Source of the DNA: CAYOSU01 sp964406735
Lineage (GTDB): Bacteria; Bacillota; Clostridia; Christensenellales; CAMQZB01
Direction: 5' to 3'
Length of the DNA: 64,000 nt
Assembly: GCA_964406735.1 (NCBI GenBank)
Contig: CAYOSU010000003.1
Span: 49,455 to 113,454 of the forward strand
The notes under the pieces were generated by a model that worked only from the letters and a program-made list of their open reading frames with translations, did no database searches and was not told the DNA's origin. The translations under genes and the position numbers were made by a program. Positions 26,581 through 33,480 of the stretch are shown here, piece by piece. The number at the start of each line of letters is the position of its first letter. Within the stretch, counting starts at the first letter, position 1.

Positions 26581-26627
26581 TGTTTTATGCATAAATATTC
26601 TGTTTTGAACTGTTTTGGGCTGTTTTT
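26581..26627. repeat. Phased TGTTTT repeats upstream of ylxY
   Basis: TGTTTT starts at 26581, 26601, 26611 and 26621, the last three within CTGTTTT units spaced exactly 10 bases. The palindrome TTTATGCATAAA (26584-26595) lies between the first two. On the ylxY strand these are A-tracts in helical phase, 47-95 bases upstream of its start. Confidence 0.6.
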
Positions 26628-26635
26628 TTGCATTA

Positions 26636-26660
26636 AAAAAGGGCGATTGCTCGTCCTGTG
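26636..26660 (-). terminator. Weak terminator after the first small accessory gene
   Basis: On the minus strand GGACGA-GCAA-TCGCCC forms a short stem with a bulged A, followed by TTTTTT. Confidence 0.35.
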
Positions 26661-26680
26661 ATTGTGCTGTTTTTATTTTG

Positions 26681-26905
26681 CTATGAACGCCATCGTTCTA
26701 AGACTTCATCCGTCACCTCTTCAACGGGAATGCCTAATCTTTTCGCAAGGGCAGCTTTCCTTTCTTCGATTGGGTCTTCGATTATGTCGTCGTAACCACG
26801 ACAACGCATTGCATCTTCACGTAAAACTCTTGCGTACTCTGGTTTTTCTGCTTCAATCTCGTCAGCTATCCGTTCGTACTCTTTTGCCAATTCTTCATTG
26901 GTCAT
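26681..26905 (-). CDS. Small hypothetical protein, 74 residues
   Basis: Charged helical protein with no cysteine. AGAGG lies seven bases before the ATG. It begins MTNEELAKEYERIADEIE and ends with EERKAALAKRLGIPVEEV. The [ED]ERKxxxAxRxG[IV] motif recurs in the next gene (DERKKSQARRMGVENED), so the two are probably distant paralogues. No family recognised. It is the last of three small genes in an insertion between ylxY and pnp. Confidence 0.7.
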   Translation of the reverse strand: MTNEELAKEYERIADEIEAEKPEYARVLREDAMRCRGYDDIIEDPIEERKAALAKRLGIPVEEVTDEVLERWRS

Positions 26906-26971
26906 TTCATTACCTCTTCCATCATTTTATTTATTTTCTCGGGCAAACGCTCTTTCCCGATGTGCTTTATT

Positions 26972-27187
26972 TTAGTCGTCAAGATCATCTTCATTCTCGA
27001 CACCCATTCGCCTTGCTTGCGACTTTTTTCTTTCGTCTTGGTTTATTATGATTACATCAGGTTTTAATGCAGCAAACTGCAATCTCCATCGTTGAGCCAA
27101 TTCTGGGTCTTTTTTTTCAGCTTCCTTAAACATTTTTTCCATTATTACGTTTTCTTCTTCCCACGTCATGTCTTTAATATTTTTCAT
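26972..27187 (-). CDS. Small hypothetical protein, 71 residues
   Basis: GAGGTG precedes the ATG. An N-terminal charged helix (MTWEEENVIMEKMFKEAEKKDPELAQRW overall, residues 7-34) is followed by a short hydrophobic strand (KPDVIIINQ) and an acidic tail after the DERKKSQARRMGV motif shared with the neighbouring 74-residue protein. Unknown function; it could be one partner of a small protein pair, but there is no direct evidence. Confidence 0.68.
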   Translation of the reverse strand: MKNIKDMTWEEENVIMEKMFKEAEKKDPELAQRWRLQFAALKPDVIIINQDERKKSQARRMGVENEDDLDD

Positions 27188-27305
27188 TTAACACCTCGTC
27201 CATTATATTATCTATTCTAAAAGCAACGATAACGTGTCGTTTCTTTCATTGATTGGTAGCTTACTCTTTCTTTTTGCAGTATGTGATCGAAATATCTAAG
27301 ACTTT

Positions 27306-27500
27306 CTAGCTTTCATCGGCCGTTGACATTCTCAATTCGTTGCCGTTATCAAAAATTACAAGAGGATAACCGACACAAACTTCACCACCAAGAAAGTAGG
27401 GTTCATATACATCCATTCCTTCGTATTTGATCGGGAGCTTTTTAACCTTATCATATCCTTTGTTTATTGCAAACTCTTTTATTTCTCTTATATCACGCAT
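27306..27500 (-). CDS. Small hypothetical protein, 64 residues, possibly truncated
   Basis: MRDIREIKEFAINKGYDKV starts the protein; the middle has YEGMDVYEPYF and the end VGYPLVIFDNGNELRMSTADES. I recall small Clostridia proteins with a VYEP...GLPLVI...RMST-EE pattern that continue a few residues to a Leu-Asp. Here a TAG stop follows ADES, and in the same frame the next codons read KVLDISITYCKKKE before a TAA at 27261-27263, so the stop may be a recent nonsense change. No strong ribosome site is visible. Function unknown. Confidence 0.6.
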   Translation of the reverse strand: MRDIREIKEFAINKGYDKVKKLPIKYEGMDVYEPYFLGGEVCVGYPLVIFDNGNELRMSTADES

Positions 27501-27635
27501 TTTTTAACCGTTAGTTTTGATGCTTTAATTATAGCGCATTTTTTGCACGATTTCAATTTTGGTTATCCGTTTTATTGGACAGTGTTGCGTATTTTAAGCT
27601 TTTTTGTAAAAAAATCTCATTAAATTAATTAAAAA

Positions 27636-27662
27636 ACCGCCCTGTTTAGTATTAAGGGCGGT
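27636..27662 (-). terminator. Terminator of the TetR gene
   Basis: ACCGCCCT pairs with AGGGCGGT around 11 bases; the minus strand continues with TTTTTT. Confidence 0.88.
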
Positions 27663-27675
27663 AAAATAAATTTTC

Positions 27676-28284
27676 TCAAACAAATTGTTTCAGTATTTCT
27701 TTTATCTTTTCGGGGCGTTCCAAGCGAGCTAAGTGTAAACAGGCGTTTATTATTATCTCTCTCACAGGCTCGCCGAGGTTGTTTGCGTTCATATTTGGTT
27801 CAAAAGCAAAATAGTTCATCAGCGTCGTTTGAACTGCGGCACAAATATCTGCTTCAAGCTCCCGATTAGAAGAGGTATCACTTTGAGACAACTCGTCTAA
27901 ATAACTCTTTTTGAAAAGCTCTCGAAACCTTTTTTGAATATCGATCGTATCGGTATGAATGTTCCAAAGCGCTCGGAATTCTCTATGATCCTTCGAAAAT
28001 TGACACCAAAGCTCATTTTGAGCCATTTGGTCCAATTGCCCAGAGGTACTATCTCTACGAACACGCTCGATAAGCGACGTAAACTCCTCTATCGTTTGCT
28101 CTTGCAGCAATTCAGCTATTTCATATTTATCCTTGAAGTGCTTATAAAAAGTATAGCGGCTTACTAACGCCTCGTCCATAATATCTTGCACGGTTATCTT
28201 ATCAAATGGTATTTTCTCTGAGAGCATTAAAAATGCGCTTATTATCGCCTTGTGTGTTCGTTTATATTGCAGATTATTGCCCAT
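27676..28284 (-). CDS. TetR/AcrR family transcriptional regulator
   Basis: 202 residues from ATG 28284, chosen because GAGGAG sits eight bases upstream; a GTG at 28293 would overlap that site. The N-terminal helix-turn-helix is typical: ITVQDIMDEALVSRYTFYKHFKDKYEI (about residues 30-55). The C-terminal ligand domain is helical and unassigned. It is divergent from the GH2 gene with a shared control region that contains a palindrome over its own start point, so it probably represses itself and perhaps the glycosidase. The ligand may be a sugar or glycoside, by inference only. Confidence 0.9.
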   Translation of the reverse strand: MGNNLQYKRTHKAIISAFLMLSEKIPFDKITVQDIMDEALVSRYTFYKHFKDKYEIAELLQEQTIEEFTSLIERVRRDSTSGQLDQMAQNELWCQFSKDHREFRALWNIHTDTIDIQKRFRELFKKSYLDELSQSDTSSNRELEADICAAVQTTLMNYFAFEPNMNANNLGEPVREIIINACLHLARLERPEKIKEILKQFV

Positions 28285-28313
28285 ATACACCACTCCTCAA
28301 AAAAAACAAATCA

Positions 28314-28326
28314 AAACATAATGTTT
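28314..28326. promoter_or_regulatory. Candidate TetR operator
   Basis: AAACAT-A-ATGTTT is a perfect 6+6 palindrome located around the predicted start point of the tetR transcript. Two TCAAAA...TTTTGA pairs (28311-28335 and 28355-28376) flank the two promoters and could be further contacts. Confidence 0.45.
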
Positions 28327-28336
28327 GGCTTTTGAT

Positions 28337-28365
28337 AGTATACCATAGTTTTCATCAAAACACAA
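28337..28365 (-). promoter_or_regulatory. Promoter of the TetR gene
   Basis: On the minus strand TTGTGT (28360-28365), 17-base spacer, TATACT (28337-28342). Confidence 0.6.
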
Positions 28366-28387
28366 ACTCATTTTGAAAAAATGTTTA

Positions 28388-28416
28388 TTGAATTAAAAAA
28401 GCCAGTTTGATATAAT
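28388..28416 (+). promoter_or_regulatory. Promoter of the GH2 gene
   Basis: TTGAAT (28388-28393), 17-base spacer, TATAAT (28411-28416), then AAGGAGGAATATAA before the ATG. Confidence 0.8.
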
Positions 28417-28446
28417 TATCGTAGACGATCATAAGGAGGAATATAA

Positions 28447-30864
28447 ATGAAATCGATAAAGCTAAACAACGGTTGGAGATTTAATGACTTTACTTTCGGA
28501 AGATCTGCCGTTGTTAATCTTCCGCACGATGCAACGATCGGTACGGAGCGTGAAAAAGACGGTCATCCGTACTTTTTGAACGTTGGATTTAAGGGTGTTC
28601 ACTGCACCTACGAAAAGACGATCTTCATACCGAAAGAGTATGAAAACAAAGCGTTATACCTTGAATTTGAAGGAGTATACCGTGATTTCGTCGTTACGGT
28701 AAACGGCAAAGAGGTGTTAAACGAAAGCTTTGGTTATATACCTTACGAGGTGCGTATCGACGAGTTCGTAAAATTCGACTCTGATAACGAGATCAAGGTC
28801 GAGGTCAACACGCCTGAAAAGCACCATAACCGTTGGTACGCAGGCAGCGGAATATATCAAGACGTTTATCTCCATGTCGCAGAAAAAGAACATATCGCTC
28901 TTCACGGTGTAAGGGTTACGACTCTTTCCCACTCACCTGCAAAAATTCAAGTAGAGTCTGAAATTATCGGAAGCGGAGACGTTAAAATAGAAATACTTGA
29001 CGGTGAAAATATCGTTGCTACCGCAAACGGCGATAACATCGAGCTTGACGTTCCGAACGCAAAGCTTTGGTCGGCAGAAACGCCGTATCTTTATACCGCA
29101 AGGATAACGCTTTCTAAAAATAATAACGTTATAGATACGACGGAGCAAGTATTCGGTATCAGAACGCTAAAATGGACTCCCGAAGAGGGCTTTTTGGTAA
29201 ACGGCGTCAGAACGCTACTTAAAGGCGGCTGCATCCACAACGACAACGGCGTTATCGGCATGATCGCAAACCGTGTTACCGAGGAGCGCAGAGTCAAGAA
29301 CATAAAAGCGAGTGGCTTTAATGCACTGCGCAGTGCCCATCATCCGATGTCCCCTGCCCTTCTTGAAATGTGCGACAAATACGGTCTTTACGTTATGGAC
29401 GAATCGTTCGACGTTTGGTATCGCATGAAGCAAATGAACGGTTTCCACCTCAAATTCATGGAGTTTTATGAGGACGTAACAGCGAAAATGGCGAAAAAAG
29501 ACTATAATCACCCTTGCGTTGTTATGTACTCTATCGGCAATGAGATCAACGAAATAGGCTCGTTAAAGGGCGTAAAAGTCGGTACGAGAATGATCGAGAT
29601 CATCCGTTCTATCGACCCTACACGCCCGATAGTTCTTTGCCCGAGCATGAAGATGGCAAGACATTTCGTAACCGACGTTCCGTACGCAACTATGGACGAG
29701 GACGAATACTTAGCGCAAGGCGAAGACTACGTTAAAAAAGACTTCGATCATTACATTTGGCTTTATACTAAAGCGATATCAAATATCCCCGGCACGAAAG
29801 ACGATCCGTACCCAATGAAGATACGAGAAGAAGACGAGGCTTGTACTTCAAGACTTTATAATCAGCTTACGGTTGCAGGCTATAACTACTATTCTGCCAA
29901 CTTCGACGTTTTGCACGACATTCACCCCGAGCGTTTGCTCGTCGGAACTGAAACTCGCGGACATCTTATTTACGACAACTGGAACTATATCAAGGAGCAT
30001 CCGTACGCTATCGGCGATTTCATCTGGACTCTTCAAGACCATATCGGTGAAGCTAACGTTTGTGGAAGAAGCTATGCAGTTGACGGCAAAGAGACCAACG
30101 ATCCGAAGATCAAAGGCAGAGATTATCCGTGGCTTCTTAACGACGGCGGCGTAATAGACTTACTCGGTCATACACTCCCCTCCGTCCATAAATTCCGCAT
30201 GTGCTGGGGCGAAGAAAAAGGTATATTCTTAGCGTCTCAGCCACCCATTCATGACGGTGTAGCGGTAAATTACGACTGCTACAAGTGGTCTGACGGAATC
30301 GATTGCTGGAGCTACGACGGCTACGAAGGCAAGCCTACGTTCGTAGACGTATATTCGGATGCAAGCGAGGTTGAAGTTTTCGTGAACGGTCACTCTATCG
30401 GAAGACAAAAGCCCGTACAGTATTTTGCCAAGTTCGCTTGTACCTACGAGCCCGGTGAGCTTGTTGGCGTTGGATACGACGAAAACGGCAATGAGATATA
30501 CCGTACAAAAATGGTAAGCGCAAATAAGGACACGAGGATCACCCTCACGCCCGACAAGAGAACGCTTAAAGCCGACGGACAAGACTTCGTATTCGTCAAC
30601 GTCGATCTTACGGACTCTGACGGAATTATCAAAGCACTTCCCGAAAGAGAGCTTACTGTTACCGTATCAGGTCCTTTAGAGCTTCAAGGCTTCGGTAACG
30701 CAGAACCGGTTACGGAAGAAAGCTATTGCGATAACGTACATACTACTTGCAACGGTCGTGCGCTTGCAGTTTTCAGAAGCAAAGCCGACGTCGGTACTGC
30801 AGTCATAACAGTCCATGCTGACGGCTTGGAGGATTCAATTCTCACTATCGAAGTAAAAGACTAA
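28447..30864 (+). CDS. Glycoside hydrolase family 2 (beta-galactosidase-like)
   Basis: 805-residue GH2 enzyme without signal peptide, so cytoplasmic. An N-terminal sugar-binding jelly roll (about 1-165) and an Ig-like domain precede the TIM barrel, with the acid/base Glu in YSIGNEINE near residue 365 and the nucleophile Glu in LLVGTETRG near residue 501. The tail has a DUF4982-like module (GIDCWSYDGYEGKPTFVDVYS) and an Ig-like domain (LTPDKRTLKADGQDF). Beta-galactosidase is most likely, though beta-glucuronidase or another GH2 specificity cannot be ruled out. There is no sugar transporter beside it. It lies in the insertion that splits pnp from ylxY. Confidence 0.9.
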   Translation: MKSIKLNNGWRFNDFTFGRSAVVNLPHDATIGTEREKDGHPYFLNVGFKGVHCTYEKTIFIPKEYENKALYLEFEGVYRDFVVTVNGKEVLNESFGYIPYEVRIDEFVKFDSDNEIKVEVNTPEKHHNRWYAGSGIYQDVYLHVAEKEHIALHGVRVTTLSHSPAKIQVESEIIGSGDVKIEILDGENIVATANGDNIELDVPNAKLWSAETPYLYTARITLSKNNNVIDTTEQVFGIRTLKWTPEEGFLVNGVRTLLKGGCIHNDNGVIGMIANRVTEERRVKNIKASGFNALRSAHHPMSPALLEMCDKYGLYVMDESFDVWYRMKQMNGFHLKFMEFYEDVTAKMAKKDYNHPCVVMYSIGNEINEIGSLKGVKVGTRMIEIIRSIDPTRPIVLCPSMKMARHFVTDVPYATMDEDEYLAQGEDYVKKDFDHYIWLYTKAISNIPGTKDDPYPMKIREEDEACTSRLYNQLTVAGYNYYSANFDVLHDIHPERLLVGTETRGHLIYDNWNYIKEHPYAIGDFIWTLQDHIGEANVCGRSYAVDGKETNDPKIKGRDYPWLLNDGGVIDLLGHTLPSVHKFRMCWGEEKGIFLASQPPIHDGVAVNYDCYKWSDGIDCWSYDGYEGKPTFVDVYSDASEVEVFVNGHSIGRQKPVQYFAKFACTYEPGELVGVGYDENGNEIYRTKMVSANKDTRITLTPDKRTLKADGQDFVFVNVDLTDSDGIIKALPERELTVTVSGPLELQGFGNAEPVTEESYCDNVHTTCNGRALAVFRSKADVGTAVITVHADGLEDSILTIEVKD

Positions 30865-30881
30865 ACAACATCAACAATAAA

Positions 30882-30914
30882 AAAGCCGCGTAAGAGCAAA
30901 ACTTACGCGGCTTT
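30882..30914. terminator. Bidirectional terminator
   Basis: AAAGCCGCGTAAG pairs perfectly with CTTACGCGGCTTT around a seven-base loop, between the convergent GH2 and pnp genes. Confidence 0.92.
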
Positions 30915-30928
30915 GATTTTATTTTAAA

Positions 30929-33016
30929 TTAGTTAAGTTTTTCAAGGAGCTTAAGGTCAATACCCTTTTCGCCGATCTTGATTACTTCAACCTTGACGTT
31001 GTCTCCGATGTTGACTACGTCTTCTACTTTGTTAACTCTCTTATCGGAAAGCTTGCTGATGTGGATCATTCCGTCCTTTCCGGGAGCGATCTCTACGAAC
31101 GCACCGATGGAGATGATCCTTGCAACCTTACCCGCAAAGATGTCGCCTACTTCAGGGTCGTGAGCTATCGACATGATGATAGCCTTTGCTCTGTCTGCAG
31201 CAGCCGCATCGGGAGTTGCAATAAATACCTTGCCGGAATCGTCGATATCGATCTTAACACCGGTCTCGTCGATGATCTTGTTGATCGTCTTTCCGCCGCT
31301 ACCGATAACTTCTCTGATCTTATCGGGATTGATCTGGAAGGAAATGATCTTAGGAGCGTACTTAGAAAGCTCTTCTCTTGGTCCGGGAAGTACAGCCAAC
31401 ATCTTGTTCAAGATGAAGTTTCTGCCTTCGTTTGCCTGCTTGATAGCTCTCGTGAATACCTCTTCGGTAATTCCCTTGACCTTGATATCCATCTGGATAG
31501 CAGTAATACCCTTCGTAGTACCTGCCACCTTGAAGTCCATATCACCAAGGAAGTCTTCAAGTCCCTGAATATCGGTAAGTATCTCTACCTTGCCGCTTGC
31601 TTCGTCCTTGATAAGACCCATTGCTACACCTGCTACTGGGCGTTTGATAGGTACGCCTGCATCCATAAGTGCGAGAGTAGAACCGCAAACGGAAGCCTGA
31701 GAGGTCGAACCATTCGAGGAAAGTATCTCGGAAACCGTTCTGATTGCGTACGGGAACTCTTCCTCTGTCGGAAGTACGGGCTCGAGTGCTCTTTCTGCGA
31801 GCGCACCGTGTCCTATTTCACGACGTCCGGGAGATCTCGGAGCTTTTGCTTCACCAGTCGAGTAGGACGGGAAGTTGTAGTGGTGCATATATCTCTTGGA
31901 CTCTTCTTCATCAAGTCCCTCGAGTTTCTGCATATCGCCAATCGTACCAAGCGTGCAAGTCGTCAAAGCCTGCGTCTCACCTCTCGTGAATACGCCTGTT
32001 CCATGAACTCTGGGCATAACGCCTACTTCACACCAAATAGGTCTGATATCCTTTACGCCTCTACCGTCAGGTCTGATACCTTTTTCAAGTATCTTCTTGC
32101 GGACTTTTTCTTTCTGCATCTGATAAAGAACGTCGCCGATCTCACGCTTCTTGTCAGGGAATATCTCTGCGAAATGGTTGAACACGTCTTCATCCATCTC
32201 TTTTTCACGCTGCTGACGTTCGCTTCTTACGTATGCTTCGAGAACATAGTCGAGCTTAGCGTCCGCATACTCGCGAACTGCCGCATCGATCTCTTCGGGA
32301 ACGTGATAAAGCTCCATCTGACGCTTGGGTTTTCCTACCTCTTTCTGGATCTCCTCGATGAATGCGCAGATCTTCTTGATCTCTTCGTGTCCGAAAAGAA
32401 TAGCTTTGATCATCTCGTCGTCAGAGATCTCCTTAGAGCCTGCCTCTACCATCATGATAGCGTCCTTCGTTCCTGCAAGGTTAAGCGTCAAAACAGATTT
32501 TTCTCTCTGCTTGGAATCGGGATTCAATACGTACTCACCATCTACCATACCGACTACTACAGAGCCTGTAGGACCCTGCCAAGGAATATCGGAGATGGAA
32601 AGAGCGATCGAAGATCCGAGCATTCCGTATACCTCAGGCGGAATATCGGGATCTACTGACATAGCCGTTGCAATAACAACTACGTCGTTATAAAGTCCCT
32701 TGGGGAAAAGCGGCCTTATGGGTCTGTCGATAAGACGGCTCGTAAGGATTGCTTTGTCGGAAGGTCTGGACTCACGGCGCTTGAAAGAGCCGGGGATCTT
32801 ACCTACCGAGTACATTTTTTCTTCAAAATCTACCGACAAGGGGAAGAAGTCCATTCCCTCTCTCGGCGATTCGGACATGTTTACGTTGACAAGAACTGCA
32901 GTCTCACCGCATCTGACAACGCATGAACCATTCGACTGTCCGCAATACTTTCCAGTTTCGACAATCAATTCCCTACCGGCATAGGTAGTTCTGAATTCGC
33001 GATAATTTTCTGTCAT
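30929..33016 (-). CDS. pnp: Polyribonucleotide nucleotidyltransferase
   Basis: 695-residue PNPase, a phosphorolytic 3-prime exoribonuclease. It has two RNase PH domains (about 1-230 and 315-545, with FPSYSTGEAKAPRSPGRREIGHG in the second at 389-411) linked by a helical domain, then a KH domain (IREVIGSGGKTINKI, near 560) and an S1 domain (VGDIFAGKVARI to the end). Both RNA-binding domains are present, so it is full length. It follows rpsO, with a hairpin between them, as in most bacteria. Confidence 0.97.
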   Translation of the reverse strand: MTENYREFRTTYAGRELIVETGKYCGQSNGSCVVRCGETAVLVNVNMSESPREGMDFFPLSVDFEEKMYSVGKIPGSFKRRESRPSDKAILTSRLIDRPIRPLFPKGLYNDVVVIATAMSVDPDIPPEVYGMLGSSIALSISDIPWQGPTGSVVVGMVDGEYVLNPDSKQREKSVLTLNLAGTKDAIMMVEAGSKEISDDEMIKAILFGHEEIKKICAFIEEIQKEVGKPKRQMELYHVPEEIDAAVREYADAKLDYVLEAYVRSERQQREKEMDEDVFNHFAEIFPDKKREIGDVLYQMQKEKVRKKILEKGIRPDGRGVKDIRPIWCEVGVMPRVHGTGVFTRGETQALTTCTLGTIGDMQKLEGLDEEESKRYMHHYNFPSYSTGEAKAPRSPGRREIGHGALAERALEPVLPTEEEFPYAIRTVSEILSSNGSTSQASVCGSTLALMDAGVPIKRPVAGVAMGLIKDEASGKVEILTDIQGLEDFLGDMDFKVAGTTKGITAIQMDIKVKGITEEVFTRAIKQANEGRNFILNKMLAVLPGPREELSKYAPKIISFQINPDKIREVIGSGGKTINKIIDETGVKIDIDDSGKVFIATPDAAAADRAKAIIMSIAHDPEVGDIFAGKVARIISIGAFVEIAPGKDGMIHISKLSDKRVNKVEDVVNIGDNVKVEVIKIGEKGIDLKLLEKLN

Positions 33017-33054
33017 CTATGTTCTCCTATTTTAATGATACCGTAATTAAACGA

Positions 33055-33083
33055 AAAAGCGGAAAATAATATATTCCGCTTTT
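33055..33083 (-). terminator. Terminator/attenuator between rpsO and pnp
   Basis: AAAAGCGGAA pairs with TTCCGCTTTT around nine bases, with a T run on the minus strand. It should let only part of the rpsO transcription reach pnp. Confidence 0.82.
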
Positions 33084-33093
33084 ATACTCTTCA

Positions 33094-33357
33094 TTACTTT
33101 CTGATGTTGAGTCTTGCAATGATCTCTCTGTACTTGTTGATGTCTTTAGCTTTGAGATAGTTCAAAAGATTACGACGACGACCTACCATTTTAAAAAGTC
33201 CACGTCTCGAATGATTGTCGTGCGGGTTAACTTTGAGGTGCTCTGTCAAGTGATTGATACGCTCAGTTAAAAGAGCGATCTGTACTTCAGGAGAACCTGT
33301 GTCGCCTTCCTGTCTTGCATATTCGTTGATTATGCTTGTCTTTTTCTCTTTCTCCAT
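33094..33357 (-). CDS. rpsO: 30S ribosomal protein S15
   Basis: 87 residues from the ATG at 33357, which has GGAGG eight bases upstream; an in-frame extension to 33399 lacks support. The S15 signature is clear: GDTGSPEVQIALLTERINHLTEHLK, split over residues 14-38, then HDNHSRRGLFKMVGRRR and LLNYL. S15 binds the central domain of 16S rRNA and often represses its own mRNA. Confidence 0.97.
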   Translation of the reverse strand: MEKEKKTSIINEYARQEGDTGSPEVQIALLTERINHLTEHLKVNPHDNHSRRGLFKMVGRRRNLLNYLKAKDINKYREIIARLNIRK

Positions 33358-33444
33358 TTTTATATCCTCCAAAAAATATATTCGCCGAAAACTTTGCATA
33401 TCGTCGGAGTAATCGTATACGCTAAAGCAACGGTAACCTTGTCT

Positions 33445-33473
33445 ATAATATCACAAAAAATTGCGTTTGTCTA
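33445..33473 (-). promoter_or_regulatory. Promoter of rpsO-pnp
   Basis: On the minus strand TAGACA (33468-33473), 17-base spacer, TATTAT (33445-33450). The leader is about 80 bases, long enough for the S15 feedback structure usual for this gene, though I could not identify a specific fold. Confidence 0.65.
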
Positions 33474-33480
33474 ACGATTT

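Noticed and set aside
26584..26600. ArgR-type box reading of TGCATAAATATTC
   Set aside because: Half matches the ARG box pattern, but other copies of the motif do not keep the second half, so the dyad description fits better.
31061..32659. 532-codon plus-strand open frame opposite pnp
   Set aside because: It lies wholly antisense to a clear PNPase gene, has cysteine-rich low-quality composition and no ribosome site; it is a shadow frame.
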